Positions 7,626 through 16,547 are shown, numbered from the stretch's first letter. The stretch is 29,368 nucleotides of DNA from Lachnospiraceae bacterium UBA7196 (GCA_002490835.1 DKUU01000003.1:1-29368), one strand, 5' to 3'. Notes: generated from the letters alone by a model not told the origin. Translations and numbers: made by a program.

Positions 7626-8789
7626 TTAACTCTCCGTTTTTGAAAATTTGTATTTGCCTTTTCCGTGACCGGATACTGATTCTATAATTCCTGCCTGCGC
7701 CAGTTTTGAAAGCAGTTTGGAAGCAGATGAATTTTGGAGTGCAAGAAGATTAACGACTGCGCTTCTTCCAAAAATTTCATGATATTCAAATGCGGAAAAC
7801 ATCTTGCGTATATGGAGTTTGGTTTTGTTTGAAAAATGACTTGCTTTCGATGAAAGCAGGTGCTCAATGTCTACTTTTTCCTCTTGAATGTCTGTTTTTT
7901 TACTATGAATGTCTACTTTTTTGCTCTCAATGTCCACTTTTTCATCTTGAATGTCTACTTTGTTGGGCGTAAGAAGTCCGCTGATATGCAGATTGCGGTT
8001 GTGCAATTCGTTTTTTTCGTTCAATAGCAGATTCCTTAGAAAAATTTCAAGGTATGCAGGCGTTGCGTGAATGTTTTGCTTCAGGTTTGTGTAATTTGCG
8101 CGCACAAGGGCATTTCTGAAATACCATGCATGATCTGCAAAAATATCATTGGTGGCCGCAAAACCAAGAGTTCTCAAATATTTGATAAAGAAGACTGCCG
8201 TTGTTCGGGTATTTCCTTCTCCAAAAATATGAATCTGCCACAGTCTTGCGACAAACATTGCAAGATGATGAATGACTTCGTCCATGGCAAGACCATGATA
8301 GTGAAAAGATTTTTCTTGTGTAAAGTCATATTCAAGAGTGGCCCGTAGTTCTGAGGCGCTTCCATAAATAACGGTTGCACCGTCTAAAACCCACTCTTTT
8401 TTTGTGATATTATAATCTCGGATTTTCCCTGCGTGTTTGTAAATACCCTGAAAAAGCCTTCGATGAATGCCAAGATATTCATTTGGTGAAAATGAAAATG
8501 CAGTTTCCGACAAAATCCCGGCAATTCTGGCAGATACCTTGTCCGCTTCTTCGGTACGCTCGTTTTCTGAAGAATTTGGTTTTTCTTCGTAATAGCTGTC
8601 TATCAGCTTTTGCGCTTCCTTTAGCGTAATGCTGCCTTCAATATTTTGAATGGCCGTATCAATCAGATAATTGGATGGTTTCAGACCATCGACGGCCTGC
8701 AAACCGATTGCCGTGCTCCAGATGTAGCCTTTATGAGATTTATTAGGTTCAGATTCCTTTAAATATTGCTTAAATGGATCTTTATCCAT
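7626..8789 (-). CDS. Fic family protein with built-in VbhA-like inhibitor segment and C-terminal winged helix
   Basis: A 387-residue Fic protein. Fic enzymes usually transfer AMP from ATP to hydroxyl side chains. The core motif HIFGEGNTR (187-195) has the catalytic His187 and the nucleotide-binding glycine and arginine; the usual HPF is HIF and the usual GNGR is GNTR, a common variant. Residues about 20-65 (AIGLQAVDGLKPS, GSITLKEAQKLI) resemble the VbhA-type antitoxin domain, with Asp in place of the inhibitory Glu. A repeated linker of KVDIxxx heptads (about 277-311) leads to a winged-helix-like C-terminus (340-384), which may bind DNA for self-regulation. The start has a GAAAGGAG site. The gene lies 47 bases after the methyltransferase gene and 35 before the HD gene. 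Confidence 0.9.
   Translation of the reverse strand: MDKDPFKQYLKESEPNKSHKGYIWSTAIGLQAVDGLKPSNYLIDTAIQNIEGSITLKEAQKLIDSYYEEKPNSSENERTEEADKVSARIAGILSETAFSFSPNEYLGIHRRLFQGIYKHAGKIRDYNITKKEWVLDGATVIYGSASELRATLEYDFTQEKSFHYHGLAMDEVIHHLAMFVARLWQIHIFGEGNTRTTAVFFIKYLRTLGFAATNDIFADHAWYFRNALVRANYTNLKQNIHATPAYLEIFLRNLLLNEKNELHNRNLHISGLLTPNKVDIQDEKVDIESKKVDIHSKKTDIQEEKVDIEHLLSSKASHFSNKTKLHIRKMFSAFEYHEIFGRSAVVNLLALQNSSASKLLSKLAQAGIIESVSGHGKGKYKFSKTES
7866..7970 (-). repeat. Five 21-base tandem repeats within the Fic gene
   Basis: Plus-strand units start at 7866, 7887, 7908, 7929 and 7950, each beginning AATGTCTACTTT or AATGTCCACTTT (the second unit TCTGTTTT); the last is degenerate at its 3' end. They encode KVDIQDE, KVDIESK, KVDIHSK, KTDIQEE, KVDIEHL. 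The unit is a multiple of three, so copy-number change would alter linker length without shifting the frame. Confidence 0.9.
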
Positions 8790-8836
8790 AATGATGCAGC
8801 TCCTTTCAAGTCTCAGTGGACCGCTGACAAAACAGA

Positions 8837-9562
8837 TTAATTTTGAAGTTCGGTTTTCTGCGCAACATAAGTTACAACATTCGTATCTAAATGACTGATA
8901 ATCCCATTCCGCGGGATATCATATTCCTGCGCTGCCACACCTGTCTTCAAAACGCGCCAGTCGGAAAAGATATCTTCTAAAAGCGACTGCAATTTTTCGG
9001 TTGGGAGATTCACCTCAAACTGCGCTTCCAACGACTCCCCTGTCTCGGCATTCGTTTCGCGGACGTTGGAATTGATCACCAGACAGACGATGCCGTTTTC
9101 TTTTATTCCGCCCTTGATTTCCGATAATTTCCTGATAAAAGATTCCTCGCTGTCAATGTGTTCTAAGGCGGATACCGCCATGATCAGGTCATAGGAATCT
9201 TGACGGATTTCATATTCCTCAATGGGTTTGATGATTCCGTTGATGATTCTCTCTACGCCATACGCTTTGGCGTTCTGCCTTAGCTTTTCAATCGCTATTT
9301 CCAACAGATCGACGCAGTCCACCGTGCAGGTTATGTTTTGATAAGTTTCCGCGATGCAGATACTGTTGCGTCCGATGCCGCAGCCCAGATCCAGTACGCG
9401 CAGCTCCTTGTATTCACCAAATAAGGGAATCAGTTCCCGCGCCGTTTTGATCGGTTTTTGCAGCCAGCTGTTTTTGTCATAGAGGTTTTCTTTGGTGTAT
9501 GTCTCGATATGGGAGTTCTTTTCGCTTTCCCTGATGCGGGTCAGTCTGTCGCTCATGTTCAT
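8837..9562 (-). CDS. Class I SAM-dependent methyltransferase
   Basis: A 241-residue methyltransferase. Motif I is VLDLGCGIGRNS (56-67), the acidic end of strand 2 is VDCVDLLE (about 80-87), and motif IV is YDLIMAVSALEHI (about 124-136). These place it in the Methyltransf_25/TehB-like group. The acceptor substrate is unknown. Start codons at 9562 and 9556 are both possible; neither has a strong Shine-Dalgarno. A promoter at 9650-9678 gives a leader of about 80 bases with a stem (GTCTTAT 9584-9590 with ATAAGAC 9603-9609). It is the first gene of a minus-strand run that continues into Fic, HD and GNAT with gaps of 47, 35 and 21 bases. Confidence 0.88.
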   Translation of the reverse strand: MNMSDRLTRIRESEKNSHIETYTKENLYDKNSWLQKPIKTARELIPLFGEYKELRVLDLGCGIGRNSICIAETYQNITCTVDCVDLLEIAIEKLRQNAKAYGVERIINGIIKPIEEYEIRQDSYDLIMAVSALEHIDSEESFIRKLSEIKGGIKENGIVCLVINSNVRETNAETGESLEAQFEVNLPTEKLQSLLEDIFSDWRVLKTGVAAQEYDIPRNGIISHLDTNVVTYVAQKTELQN

Positions 9563-9649
9563 AGATACCGCCGTTTTTTGGTTGTCTTATCGTTTTCTGC
9601 AAATAAGACGTTAACATTGAGACCAAATGAAACCGCCTGCTGTCTTAAG

Positions 9650-9678
9650 ATTGTATCATATAATCGGTGGGTTCACAA
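9650..9678 (-). promoter_or_regulatory. Methyltransferase promoter, sharing its spacer with the serine hydrolase promoter
   Basis: On the minus strand, TTGTGA (9673-9678), a spacer of 17 (9656-9672) and TACAAT (9650-9655). The -35 and spacer match those at 15156-15178 in 20 of 23 positions (6/6 in the hexamer, 14/17 in the spacer). Confidence 0.7.
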
Positions 9679-9749
9679 ATAAATTTCATGACATTAACGG
9701 GCCGTTTGCAAAAAATGATGCAAGAGATAAAGATATTGTGCGCATGCTA

Positions 9750-9778
9750 TTGCAGGCTTTGTTTGCGGTGTGTACAAT
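9750..9778 (+). promoter_or_regulatory. Promoter of the Lhr-type helicase
   Basis: TTGCAG (9750-9755), a spacer of 17 and TACAAT (9773-9778), giving a leader of about 27 bases before the ATG at 9812. Confidence 0.75.
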
Positions 9779-9811
9779 AAAAGAATCAGGCAGATTGGAA
9801 TGGGTATCATT

Positions 9812-12800
9812 ATGGAAAATGTCTTAACTTTATTTGAAAAACAGACTGCGGAATGGTTCACCAATACGCTGGGGGAACCTACCCCTGTGCAGAAGGAAAG
9901 CTGGCCTGTCATTGCGGCGGGAAATCATGCGCTGATCTCCGCGCCCACGGGTACGGGTAAAACCTTGTCGGCCTTTTTTGTCTTTTTGGATCAGATGAAA
10001 CGGCAGGCGCAGGCAGGGGCATTGAAACAGGAATTACAGCTCATCTATGTCTCGCCGCTTAAATCTCTGGCGGCGGATATTCGGGAGAATTTAAGACGAC
10101 CCTTAGAGGGCATCGGTGCGCAGGAAATGATATCGGTGGGCATCCGCACGGGGGATACATCCCAGCGGGACAGACAGAATATGGTAAAAAAGCCGCCGCA
10201 TATTTTGATCATCACACCGGAGTCTTTGTATCTGATGCTCACCAGCAAGACGGGGCAGAATGTGTTGGCCACGGCCAGAGCGGTGGTCATCGATGAATTG
10301 CACGCCCTGATCGATACCAAGAGAGGCGCCCATTTGATGCTTTCTCTGGCAAGGCTGGATCATCTATGCGGCAAAGCCTGTCAGCGAATCGGCCTGTCTG
10401 CCACGATAGAGCCATTGGAAATGGCGGCACAGTATCTGGCGCCTGAGGAAGTAAAGATTATTGCACCGGATATGAAAAAACAGGTGCGGTTAGAGATTTT
10501 AAGCCCTTACCCGGATGTGAGCAAGGGCCCCCGGAAAGACCCCGTGTGGGAGGAGCTGGGAAAGCTGGTCTATCAGTACTGTCAGGGCAGCCGCAGTGTG
10601 ATTGCCTTTGTGGAAGGTAGGAGGTATGCGGAGAAATTGGCATATTATGTAAACCTACTAGGCGGAGACGGCTTTGCCAGAGTGCACCACGGCAGTCTTT
10701 CCAAGGAACAGCGAATGGAGACGGAGACGCAGCTGCGGGACGGGAAGCTCAGACTGTTGTGCGCCACGTCGTCCATGGAATTGGGAATCGATGTGGGAGA
10801 GATCGATCAGGTGTTGCAGGTGGGGTGCCCGCGTACGATATCGGGAACGATGCAGCGGCTGGGGCGGGCGGGCCATAATCCGGGCCGCGTCAGCGTGATG
10901 TATCTGTTTCCCAGAATGGCGGCGGAATGTGTGTCCTGCGGCATGACGGCTCAGCTTGCAAGGGAAGGCGGCGTGGAACATGTCAAACCGCCCACGCAGT
11001 GTCTGGACGTGCTGGCGCAGCATCTGGTGTCGATGGCGGCCTTCCGGAGTTATGAAATTGATGAGGTAATGGAGATTCTGCCCCGCGCATGGCCCTTTTA
11101 CAACATCACCAGAGAGGATGTGAAGGCCGTCCTTGGCATGCTGGCAGGCGATTATGAGCATGAGAAGGACATCCCGGCGCGCCCGCGGATTCTTTACGAC
11201 AGGATTCATGAAAAGGTGGAGGGCGACGGCTACAGCAGGATGTTAGCCGTCTCAGCCGGCGGGACGATCCCCGATAAAGGCTTATATACGGTGCGGAACG
11301 AAGAAGGCGTGAAGCTTGGCGAGGTGGATGAGGAATTTGTCTACGAGTCCCAGAAAGGAGACCGTTTCATCCTCGGTTCCTTTGCGTGGCGGATCGTGAA
11401 TATCAGCCGCGATACCGTAACGGTGACGCAGGCAAAGATGGAAGGCGCGAGGCTGCCTTTCTGGCATGGGGAGATCAAAGGAAGGGATAAGCGGACGGGC
11501 GAGGCATTTGGCAGAATCTTTCGTTCGTTACAGGGCGCGTATGAGAATGGGAAATTGCAGGATGCACTCGGTGAATTAGGGCTTGACGAGACGGCGGCTT
11601 CGCTGGCATCGGGTTATTTGGAGCGACAGATAAAGGCGGTGGGCAGTCTGCCGGATCATGAGACGATCATCGTAGAGCATTTTAAGGATACGGTGGGAAA
11701 CAGTCAGATGATGGTGCATTCCATCTTTGGCAGGCGGATCAATGCGCCCCTGTCCCTGCTTGCGGCACAGACCGCCAGAGAAGAAGTTAGCATGGAGATC
11801 GGCAGCGTGGATGAGGAGGACGGCTTCCTGTTATATTCATACGGAAATCAGAGTCTGCCGGAAGGATTATTACAGAGGATTGACGCGGATGTCTGTCTGC
11901 GAAAATTGGAAATTTTACTGCCTGCCACGTCGCTTTTCAATATGGCGTTTCGTTATAACAGCGGCCGCGCTTTGATGATGGGTGTGCGCAAAAACAGCAG
12001 GCAGCCTTTGTGGATGCAGAGACTGAAAAGTGCGGAGATGCTGGAGCAGGTGGTCAGGGAAAACGAACATCCGCTGATCCGGGAGACCAGACGGGAGTGT
12101 ATGCAGGAATTGTGGGATGCCGCAGGCGTGCAGGAACTTCTCTACGATATTCGCAGCGGCGCGGTCAAGGTGCGGGAAATTTATACGGACATACTGTCAC
12201 CGATGTCGCTTCCGTTACAATGGAGTCAGGAAGCGGCGGTGATGTATGACTATGCGCCCACGCCAAGGGGCATCCACGGGGCGGTGGAGGAGGCTTTGGC
12301 AAAAGAAAAGAATCTGATACAGGCGGGAGAACGTGAGCTTACACAGGTGCAGGAGAGAAACCGCCTGCCAAAAGATGAGAAGCAGCTGCATGCGCTTCTG
12401 ATGACGGAGGGCGATCTGGCAGCGGGAGAATTGGATGTACCCGTGGAATGGCTTGACAGTCTGGCAAAGGAAGGAAGGGCGCTGTATCTGGAGCAGGGGC
12501 TGTGGATCGCGGCGGAGCAGGAGGCGGAGTATGATACAGCGCTGAGCGAGACGGCGGAGCAGGATGGCGGACAGATTTTAGACGCGCAGCTCCACATCGT
12601 AAGAAGGATGCTGCGTTACCGGGGGGCTGCGGATGCCGCACAGACAGCGGAGCGTTACGGGTGGTCTGTGGAACTGGCGGAGGAAATTCTGGAAGAACTG
12701 TGCAGGCAGCAGGCGGCAGTGAAACAGGATGGCAGATATTACCACGGGGAGTTATACAAGCGCGCCAGAGTGCGGACGCTGAAGAACAGGCGGGAGGAGA

Positions 12801-13951
12801 TTCAGACCTGCCCCGCGGAAAATTATGCGGCGCTGTTGCTATCACGGACGGAATCCGGCGCGTCGTCTGCGGAATGTCTTCAGGATACGCTCAGACAGTA
12901 CGCAGGCATGACGTTCCCTGCTGCTTTTTGGGAAAAGATTTTGCTGCCCGGTCATGTGAGAAATTATAAACCTTCCCTGCTGGATACGTTTCTGGCGGAA
13001 GGAGAATTATTCTGGCATATGGAGGAAAAGGGCGGTCTGCGCTTCGATTTTCAGGCGGATGTCGACTGGGAGGCAGACTTGCCGAGAGAGGGCTTGACTG
13101 GGGAAGGACTGACGGAGGAAGAATGCGTTATTTATGAGGCAATCGTCAAGCGCGGCGCCTGCTTTATGCAGTCGCTCAATAATCTGCTGCCGGGACAGTC
13201 GCCCTATGATATCCTGCTTTCCCTGATGGAAAAAGGGCTTGTCTATGCGGATAGTTTCCTGCCGGTGCGGCAATGGATCGACCGGGAAAAGACGAAAAAG
13301 GCTGTGGTAAGGCAGCGCGTCAATCTGCGGGTGAAGGCCTTGCAGACGGGCAGATGGGATATTGTCAGACCGGTGCGGGGGAGAAGTATCGAGGAAAAGC
13401 TGGAAGCCTGTTTCCGCGTCAGTCCGATTCTTTGTAAGGAGACGGCAGCGGCTTGCGGCCTATCATGGCAGGAGGCTTTGTCGGTGCTCCGTATCTGGGA
13501 ATATACAGGGCAGGCGAGGCGGGGATATTTTGTCAAAGAACTTTCCGGTGCGCAGTTTATTCTGGGAAAGGATTATGAGAGTGTGGTGCGCAGACTGCGC
13601 GATCCGCAGAAAAAACTGGTGTGGATCAACGCGGCGGATCCGGCACAGTGTTGGGGGAAAGCATTGCCGCATCGGGAAGGACGCAGCTTTATCAACGTGC
13701 CGGGAACGGCTGTTGCCTGTTATGGCGGGCTGCCCGTTGCCGTGATGGAACGGCAGGGAAAAGTTTTACAGATTTGGGAGGAAACATTGCAGGAAGAATG
13801 CCTGTGGCTGTTTGCCGAAAAGTTCAAACAGGGCAGCATTTTTGCAGGCAGTAAGCGGATCGTGGTGAAAGAATATCCTGACGCAGCCACAGAGGCTCTG
13901 CGTCAGGCGGGATTTCGAAAAGAGATGCAGGATTATGTGCTGTATCTTTAG
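9812..13951 (+). CDS. lhr: Lhr-type DEAD/DEAH-box ATP-dependent helicase
   Basis: A 1379-residue superfamily 2 helicase. The motor motifs are in order: Q-like PTPVQKESW (24-32), Walker A APTGTGKT (44-51), Ia YVSPLKSLAADI, ITPESL (134-139), DELH (161-164), SAT (196-198) and QRLGRAGH (348-355). The 'TGDT' and 'GRAGH' wording is diagnostic of Lhr (large helicase-related), a 3'-5' helicase linked to DNA repair. The long C-terminal part (about 860-1379) corresponds to the winged-helix/beta-barrel extension of full-length Lhr, so this is the long form (E. coli Lhr about 1540 residues). I chose the ATG at 9812 because MENVLTLFEKQTAEWF matches family N-termini; its ribosome-binding site (GGAATGGG) is weak, and ATG 9800 is an alternative. 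Its stop overlaps the stop of the convergent serine hydrolase. Confidence 0.93.
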   Translation: MENVLTLFEKQTAEWFTNTLGEPTPVQKESWPVIAAGNHALISAPTGTGKTLSAFFVFLDQMKRQAQAGALKQELQLIYVSPLKSLAADIRENLRRPLEGIGAQEMISVGIRTGDTSQRDRQNMVKKPPHILIITPESLYLMLTSKTGQNVLATARAVVIDELHALIDTKRGAHLMLSLARLDHLCGKACQRIGLSATIEPLEMAAQYLAPEEVKIIAPDMKKQVRLEILSPYPDVSKGPRKDPVWEELGKLVYQYCQGSRSVIAFVEGRRYAEKLAYYVNLLGGDGFARVHHGSLSKEQRMETETQLRDGKLRLLCATSSMELGIDVGEIDQVLQVGCPRTISGTMQRLGRAGHNPGRVSVMYLFPRMAAECVSCGMTAQLAREGGVEHVKPPTQCLDVLAQHLVSMAAFRSYEIDEVMEILPRAWPFYNITREDVKAVLGMLAGDYEHEKDIPARPRILYDRIHEKVEGDGYSRMLAVSAGGTIPDKGLYTVRNEEGVKLGEVDEEFVYESQKGDRFILGSFAWRIVNISRDTVTVTQAKMEGARLPFWHGEIKGRDKRTGEAFGRIFRSLQGAYENGKLQDALGELGLDETAASLASGYLERQIKAVGSLPDHETIIVEHFKDTVGNSQMMVHSIFGRRINAPLSLLAAQTAREEVSMEIGSVDEEDGFLLYSYGNQSLPEGLLQRIDADVCLRKLEILLPATSLFNMAFRYNSGRALMMGVRKNSRQPLWMQRLKSAEMLEQVVRENEHPLIRETRRECMQELWDAAGVQELLYDIRSGAVKVREIYTDILSPMSLPLQWSQEAAVMYDYAPTPRGIHGAVEEALAKEKNLIQAGERELTQVQERNRLPKDEKQLHALLMTEGDLAAGELDVPVEWLDSLAKEGRALYLEQGLWIAAEQEAEYDTALSETAEQDGGQILDAQLHIVRRMLRYRGAADAAQTAERYGWSVELAEEILEELCRQQAAVKQDGRYYHGELYKRARVRTLKNRREEIQTCPAENYAALLLSRTESGASSAECLQDTLRQYAGMTFPAAFWEKILLPGHVRNYKPSLLDTFLAEGELFWHMEEKGGLRFDFQADVDWEADLPREGLTGEGLTEEECVIYEAIVKRGACFMQSLNNLLPGQSPYDILLSLMEKGLVYADSFLPVRQWIDREKTKKAVVRQRVNLRVKALQTGRWDIVRPVRGRSIEEKLEACFRVSPILCKETAAACGLSWQEALSVLRIWEYTGQARRGYFVKELSGAQFILGKDYESVVRRLRDPQKKLVWINAADPAQCWGKALPHREGRSFINVPGTAVACYGGLPVAVMERQGKVLQIWEETLQEECLWLFAEKFKQGSIFAGSKRIVVKEYPDAATEALRQAGFRKEMQDYVLYL

Positions 13952-15123
13952 AAGAACGCCGAATAGACCACGTTGCGTATCTTTCTGGTGTATGCCGTGG
14001 TGCCTGTATCGGTTTTCTGATACATGAGCAGAAGGATCATATCGTCTGCAGGATCGATGGTCATATAGGCGCCCAACCAGCCGTCCCAGCCAAATTCTCC
14101 GCTGCGGCTAAGGGAGATGGCGGCGCCGGGGTCTTTCATGATCCGCATTAAATTGGCATAGCTGCAGCCGGCCAGACTTTCCCATTGCCGTACGTAAGTG
14201 TCAAGCGATGGCGCAAGGTGGGCCTGCGACAGAAAGGCCACCGTCTGCGGAGAGAGGATCGAGACATTTCCCAAGCTGCCCCTGTTCAGGAGCATCTGTG
14301 CAAAACGGGCATAATCGTCAATCGTTGAGACCAGACCTGCGCCGCCGGATTCAAAGGCGGGCAGCGTTTTCATATCATTGCTGATGCCAAGATGCGGGAA
14401 ATGAAATTCTTCCAAACCTTTGCCGCGATCCTGATAGACTTTCGCGAGACGTTTCTGTTTCCCCGCTGGAACAAAAAAGCCGGTGTCGTTCATATTAAGG
14501 GGTTCAAAAATCCGTTGTTTCAAAAAGTCACCAAAGCGCATCCCCGAGACGACTTCAATCACGGCGCCGAGCACGTCTGCGGACATACCATACTGCCATT
14601 TTTCTCCGGGCTGAAAGGCCAGAGGAATCGTACCAAGCCTGTTCATGATCTCACAGGTGGTCAGCGCCTGAGGGGAGGCCAGCCGCGTGATCACTTCATC
14701 CATCAGCTGATTGGTATAAAGTTCCGAGGGGCAGCCTTCTCCCGGATAAGTCAGTCCCGAGGTCATATTTAAAAGATCCTGAATCACGACAGGACGTTTC
14801 ACGGGTGTGAGCACACCGTCTGCCATCACTTTCTGGTCATGAAATCCCGGCAGATAATCGGAAACAGGATCGTACAGGTCGATCCGCCCTTCTTCTAAAA
14901 GGATCATTGCTGCAGCGGCAGTGACGGGTTTGCTCATGGAATATAGGCGGAAAATAGTATCTCTGGTCATGGGCAGTCCGGCTGCAAGGTCGCGCATACC
15001 GGCCTCATAATAACACTGTTCCTCTCCGCCCCGCAGGATCATACAGTTTGCACCTGAGACAAAGCCTGTTTCCGTCATTTCCCATAAAAGTTCCTGAATG
15101 CGGGATAATTTTTTCTGATTCAT
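13948..15123 (-). CDS. Serine hydrolase, beta-lactamase/class C-like family
   Basis: A 391-residue protein of the beta-lactamase (PF00144) fold. The catalytic SxxK is SMSK (Ser62, Lys65) in FRLYSMSKPVTAAAAM. The second motif is a Tyr in WQYGMSADVLGAVIE (near 188). A GWDGWLGAYMTIDP segment near the C-terminus takes the third-motif position. There is no signal peptide, so it is probably a cytoplasmic esterase or peptidase rather than a resistance beta-lactamase. The start has a GGAGG site. It follows the MATE gene by 49 bases but has its own promoter (15150-15178). Its stop (13948-13950) overlaps the helicase stop on the other strand. Confidence 0.9.
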   Translation of the reverse strand: MNQKKLSRIQELLWEMTETGFVSGANCMILRGGEEQCYYEAGMRDLAAGLPMTRDTIFRLYSMSKPVTAAAAMILLEEGRIDLYDPVSDYLPGFHDQKVMADGVLTPVKRPVVIQDLLNMTSGLTYPGEGCPSELYTNQLMDEVITRLASPQALTTCEIMNRLGTIPLAFQPGEKWQYGMSADVLGAVIEVVSGMRFGDFLKQRIFEPLNMNDTGFFVPAGKQKRLAKVYQDRGKGLEEFHFPHLGISNDMKTLPAFESGGAGLVSTIDDYARFAQMLLNRGSLGNVSILSPQTVAFLSQAHLAPSLDTYVRQWESLAGCSYANLMRIMKDPGAAISLSRSGEFGWDGWLGAYMTIDPADDMILLLMYQKTDTGTTAYTRKIRNVVYSAFF

Positions 15124-15149
15124 AATAATCTTACCTCCGTTGTCTAAAA

Positions 15150-15178
15150 ATCATATCATAGAATCGATGGATTCACAA
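15150..15178 (-). promoter_or_regulatory. Serine hydrolase promoter with conserved spacer
   Basis: On the minus strand, TTGTGA (15173-15178), a spacer of 17 and TATGAT (15150-15155). The -35 is made of the last sense codon (TTG) and the stop (TGA) of the MATE gene. The element is nearly identical to the methyltransferase promoter at 9650-9678. Confidence 0.65.
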
Positions 15179-16477
15179 TAAGGATTCCTGCCTGTCTACG
15201 CGCCGTTTTAAGATCAAAGCCAACAGTGCAGACAGAATCCGCGCCCAAACCGTACTCCACCAAATCATGATCTGCCCGCCAAACAAAGGCGGCAGGAAAA
15301 ACATCAGCACCAGCATGAAGAGCGGTTCGATAAAGGTCAAAATATAGGAATAAATGCTCTTTTCCGTGGCATAAAAGCTTGCCGTCGTAATGCGCAAAAT
15401 CGCCACAAACGGAACAGAAACCAGAAAGATGGGCATGATTTTGGCAATCTCCGTATTGACGCCGTCCGATGCCCCGAATAATACGCCGAGACTTTCTCTT
15501 GTCACATACATAATGATGCAGCCGACGACTGACAGGGCAAACGCAAAACCGTAAGCCAGTTTTCGCACAAATTTCAAATCTGCCCAATTCTTTTCCCCAT
15601 AACACTGACTGATCAGCGGCTGGCTCCCATCACCGACGCCCTGTAGAATCAGGTAAATGATGCAGATAACATATGCGATGCAGGCGTAGGTGGCGATTGC
15701 AGGCTCCCCACCGTAGGAAACGGAAAAGCGGTTGATAATGATCAGAGAGATATTGGGGGACATGGCGAGTCCAAAAGGCGCAATGCCGATTTTTAGGACG
15801 GATGCTGATACAGTTCCTAGTTTCGAGAGAGGAATACGCAGCGTAAATTGCTTTTCTGCCAGCAGATAAATCAGCGCAATCAGCATCGTAACGCCTTGCC
15901 CGATCACGGTCGCCCACGCAGCGCCGGAAACACCCTGATCGAACACCCATACAAATACATAATCCAAGATGATATTGGTGACAAACCCAGCAATCATGGA
16001 GACCATGGCATAAAATGAACCGCCGTGATTACGGATAAAAGGCACCAGCCCCGTTCCGATCACCTGTAGCGCCGAACCGATAGCGATTACGGCAATATAT
16101 TCTTTTCCCAGGGCGAGAAGTTCGTTCCTTGCGCCCAGCAGCCTTAAAAGAGGATTCCTGAGAAAGAATATCGCAAATGTCATAATGATACTTGAAAAGA
16201 GTAATAGCCACAGTGCGCCGGCTGTAAATTCTCTCGCTTCTGTATCTTTCTTTTCCGCTTTATAAATGGAATAATAGATAGCGCCGCCCATGCCGATTCC
16301 GGTTCCCAAAGCTTGAATCACAGCCACGATCGGATAGGCAATATTGACGGCTGAAAGCCCCAGATCGCCAATACTGTTTCCGACAAAGTAACCGTCTACG
16401 ATCGTGTAGACTCCCGACAGTGCAAAAGATAACACAGAAGGAATCACATATTTGAAAAAAGTTTTGATATCCCGCAT
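15173..16477 (-). CDS. MATE family efflux transporter
   Basis: A 434-residue membrane transporter with twelve predicted helices in two homologous halves. Recognisable family segments are YTIVDGYFVGNSIGDLGLSAVNIAYP near the N-terminus, the GTGIGMGGAIYYSI loop, and IILDYVFVWVFDQGVSGAAWATVIGQG in the middle. MATE proteins export drugs or metabolites using Na+ or H+ gradients; the substrate here is unknown. I chose the ATG at 16477 because AAGGAG lies 11 bases upstream; the GTG at 16489 overlaps that ribosome-binding site and cannot use it. The gene is preceded by a consensus promoter inside a large palindrome, with a marR gene next upstream, so MarR repression is the likely control. Confidence 0.93.
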   Translation of the reverse strand: MRDIKTFFKYVIPSVLSFALSGVYTIVDGYFVGNSIGDLGLSAVNIAYPIVAVIQALGTGIGMGGAIYYSIYKAEKKDTEAREFTAGALWLLLFSSIIMTFAIFFLRNPLLRLLGARNELLALGKEYIAVIAIGSALQVIGTGLVPFIRNHGGSFYAMVSMIAGFVTNIILDYVFVWVFDQGVSGAAWATVIGQGVTMLIALIYLLAEKQFTLRIPLSKLGTVSASVLKIGIAPFGLAMSPNISLIIINRFSVSYGGEPAIATYACIAYVICIIYLILQGVGDGSQPLISQCYGEKNWADLKFVRKLAYGFAFALSVVGCIIMYVTRESLGVLFGASDGVNTEIAKIMPIFLVSVPFVAILRITTASFYATEKSIYSYILTFIEPLFMLVLMFFLPPLFGGQIMIWWSTVWARILSALLALILKRRVDRQESLL

Positions 16478-16496
16478 TGATTTGTTCACTCCTTAA

Positions 16497-16547
16497 ATTT
16501 AGTCCGTACATGTACTATATTTATTATAGTATGTGTACGGACTAAAT
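16497..16547 (-). promoter_or_regulatory. Large palindromic operator over the MATE promoter
   Basis: Two 23-base arms (16497-16519 and 16525-16547) pair in 21 positions around a TTTAT centre. Each arm holds TTTAGTCCGTACA and TACTATA. The palindrome covers the spacer, -10 and start region of the MATE promoter, and size and position fit a MarR-family operator. Confidence 0.75.

Noticed and set aside
7866..7970. Short regular repeats that could suggest a CRISPR-like array
   Set aside because: The units are contiguous 21-base coding repeats without spacers, and they translate to a KVDI heptad linker inside an intact Fic gene.
13948..15123. Serine hydrolase as an antibiotic-resistance beta-lactamase
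   Set aside because: No signal peptide, and the second and third motifs differ from class C enzymes; family membership alone does not support resistance.
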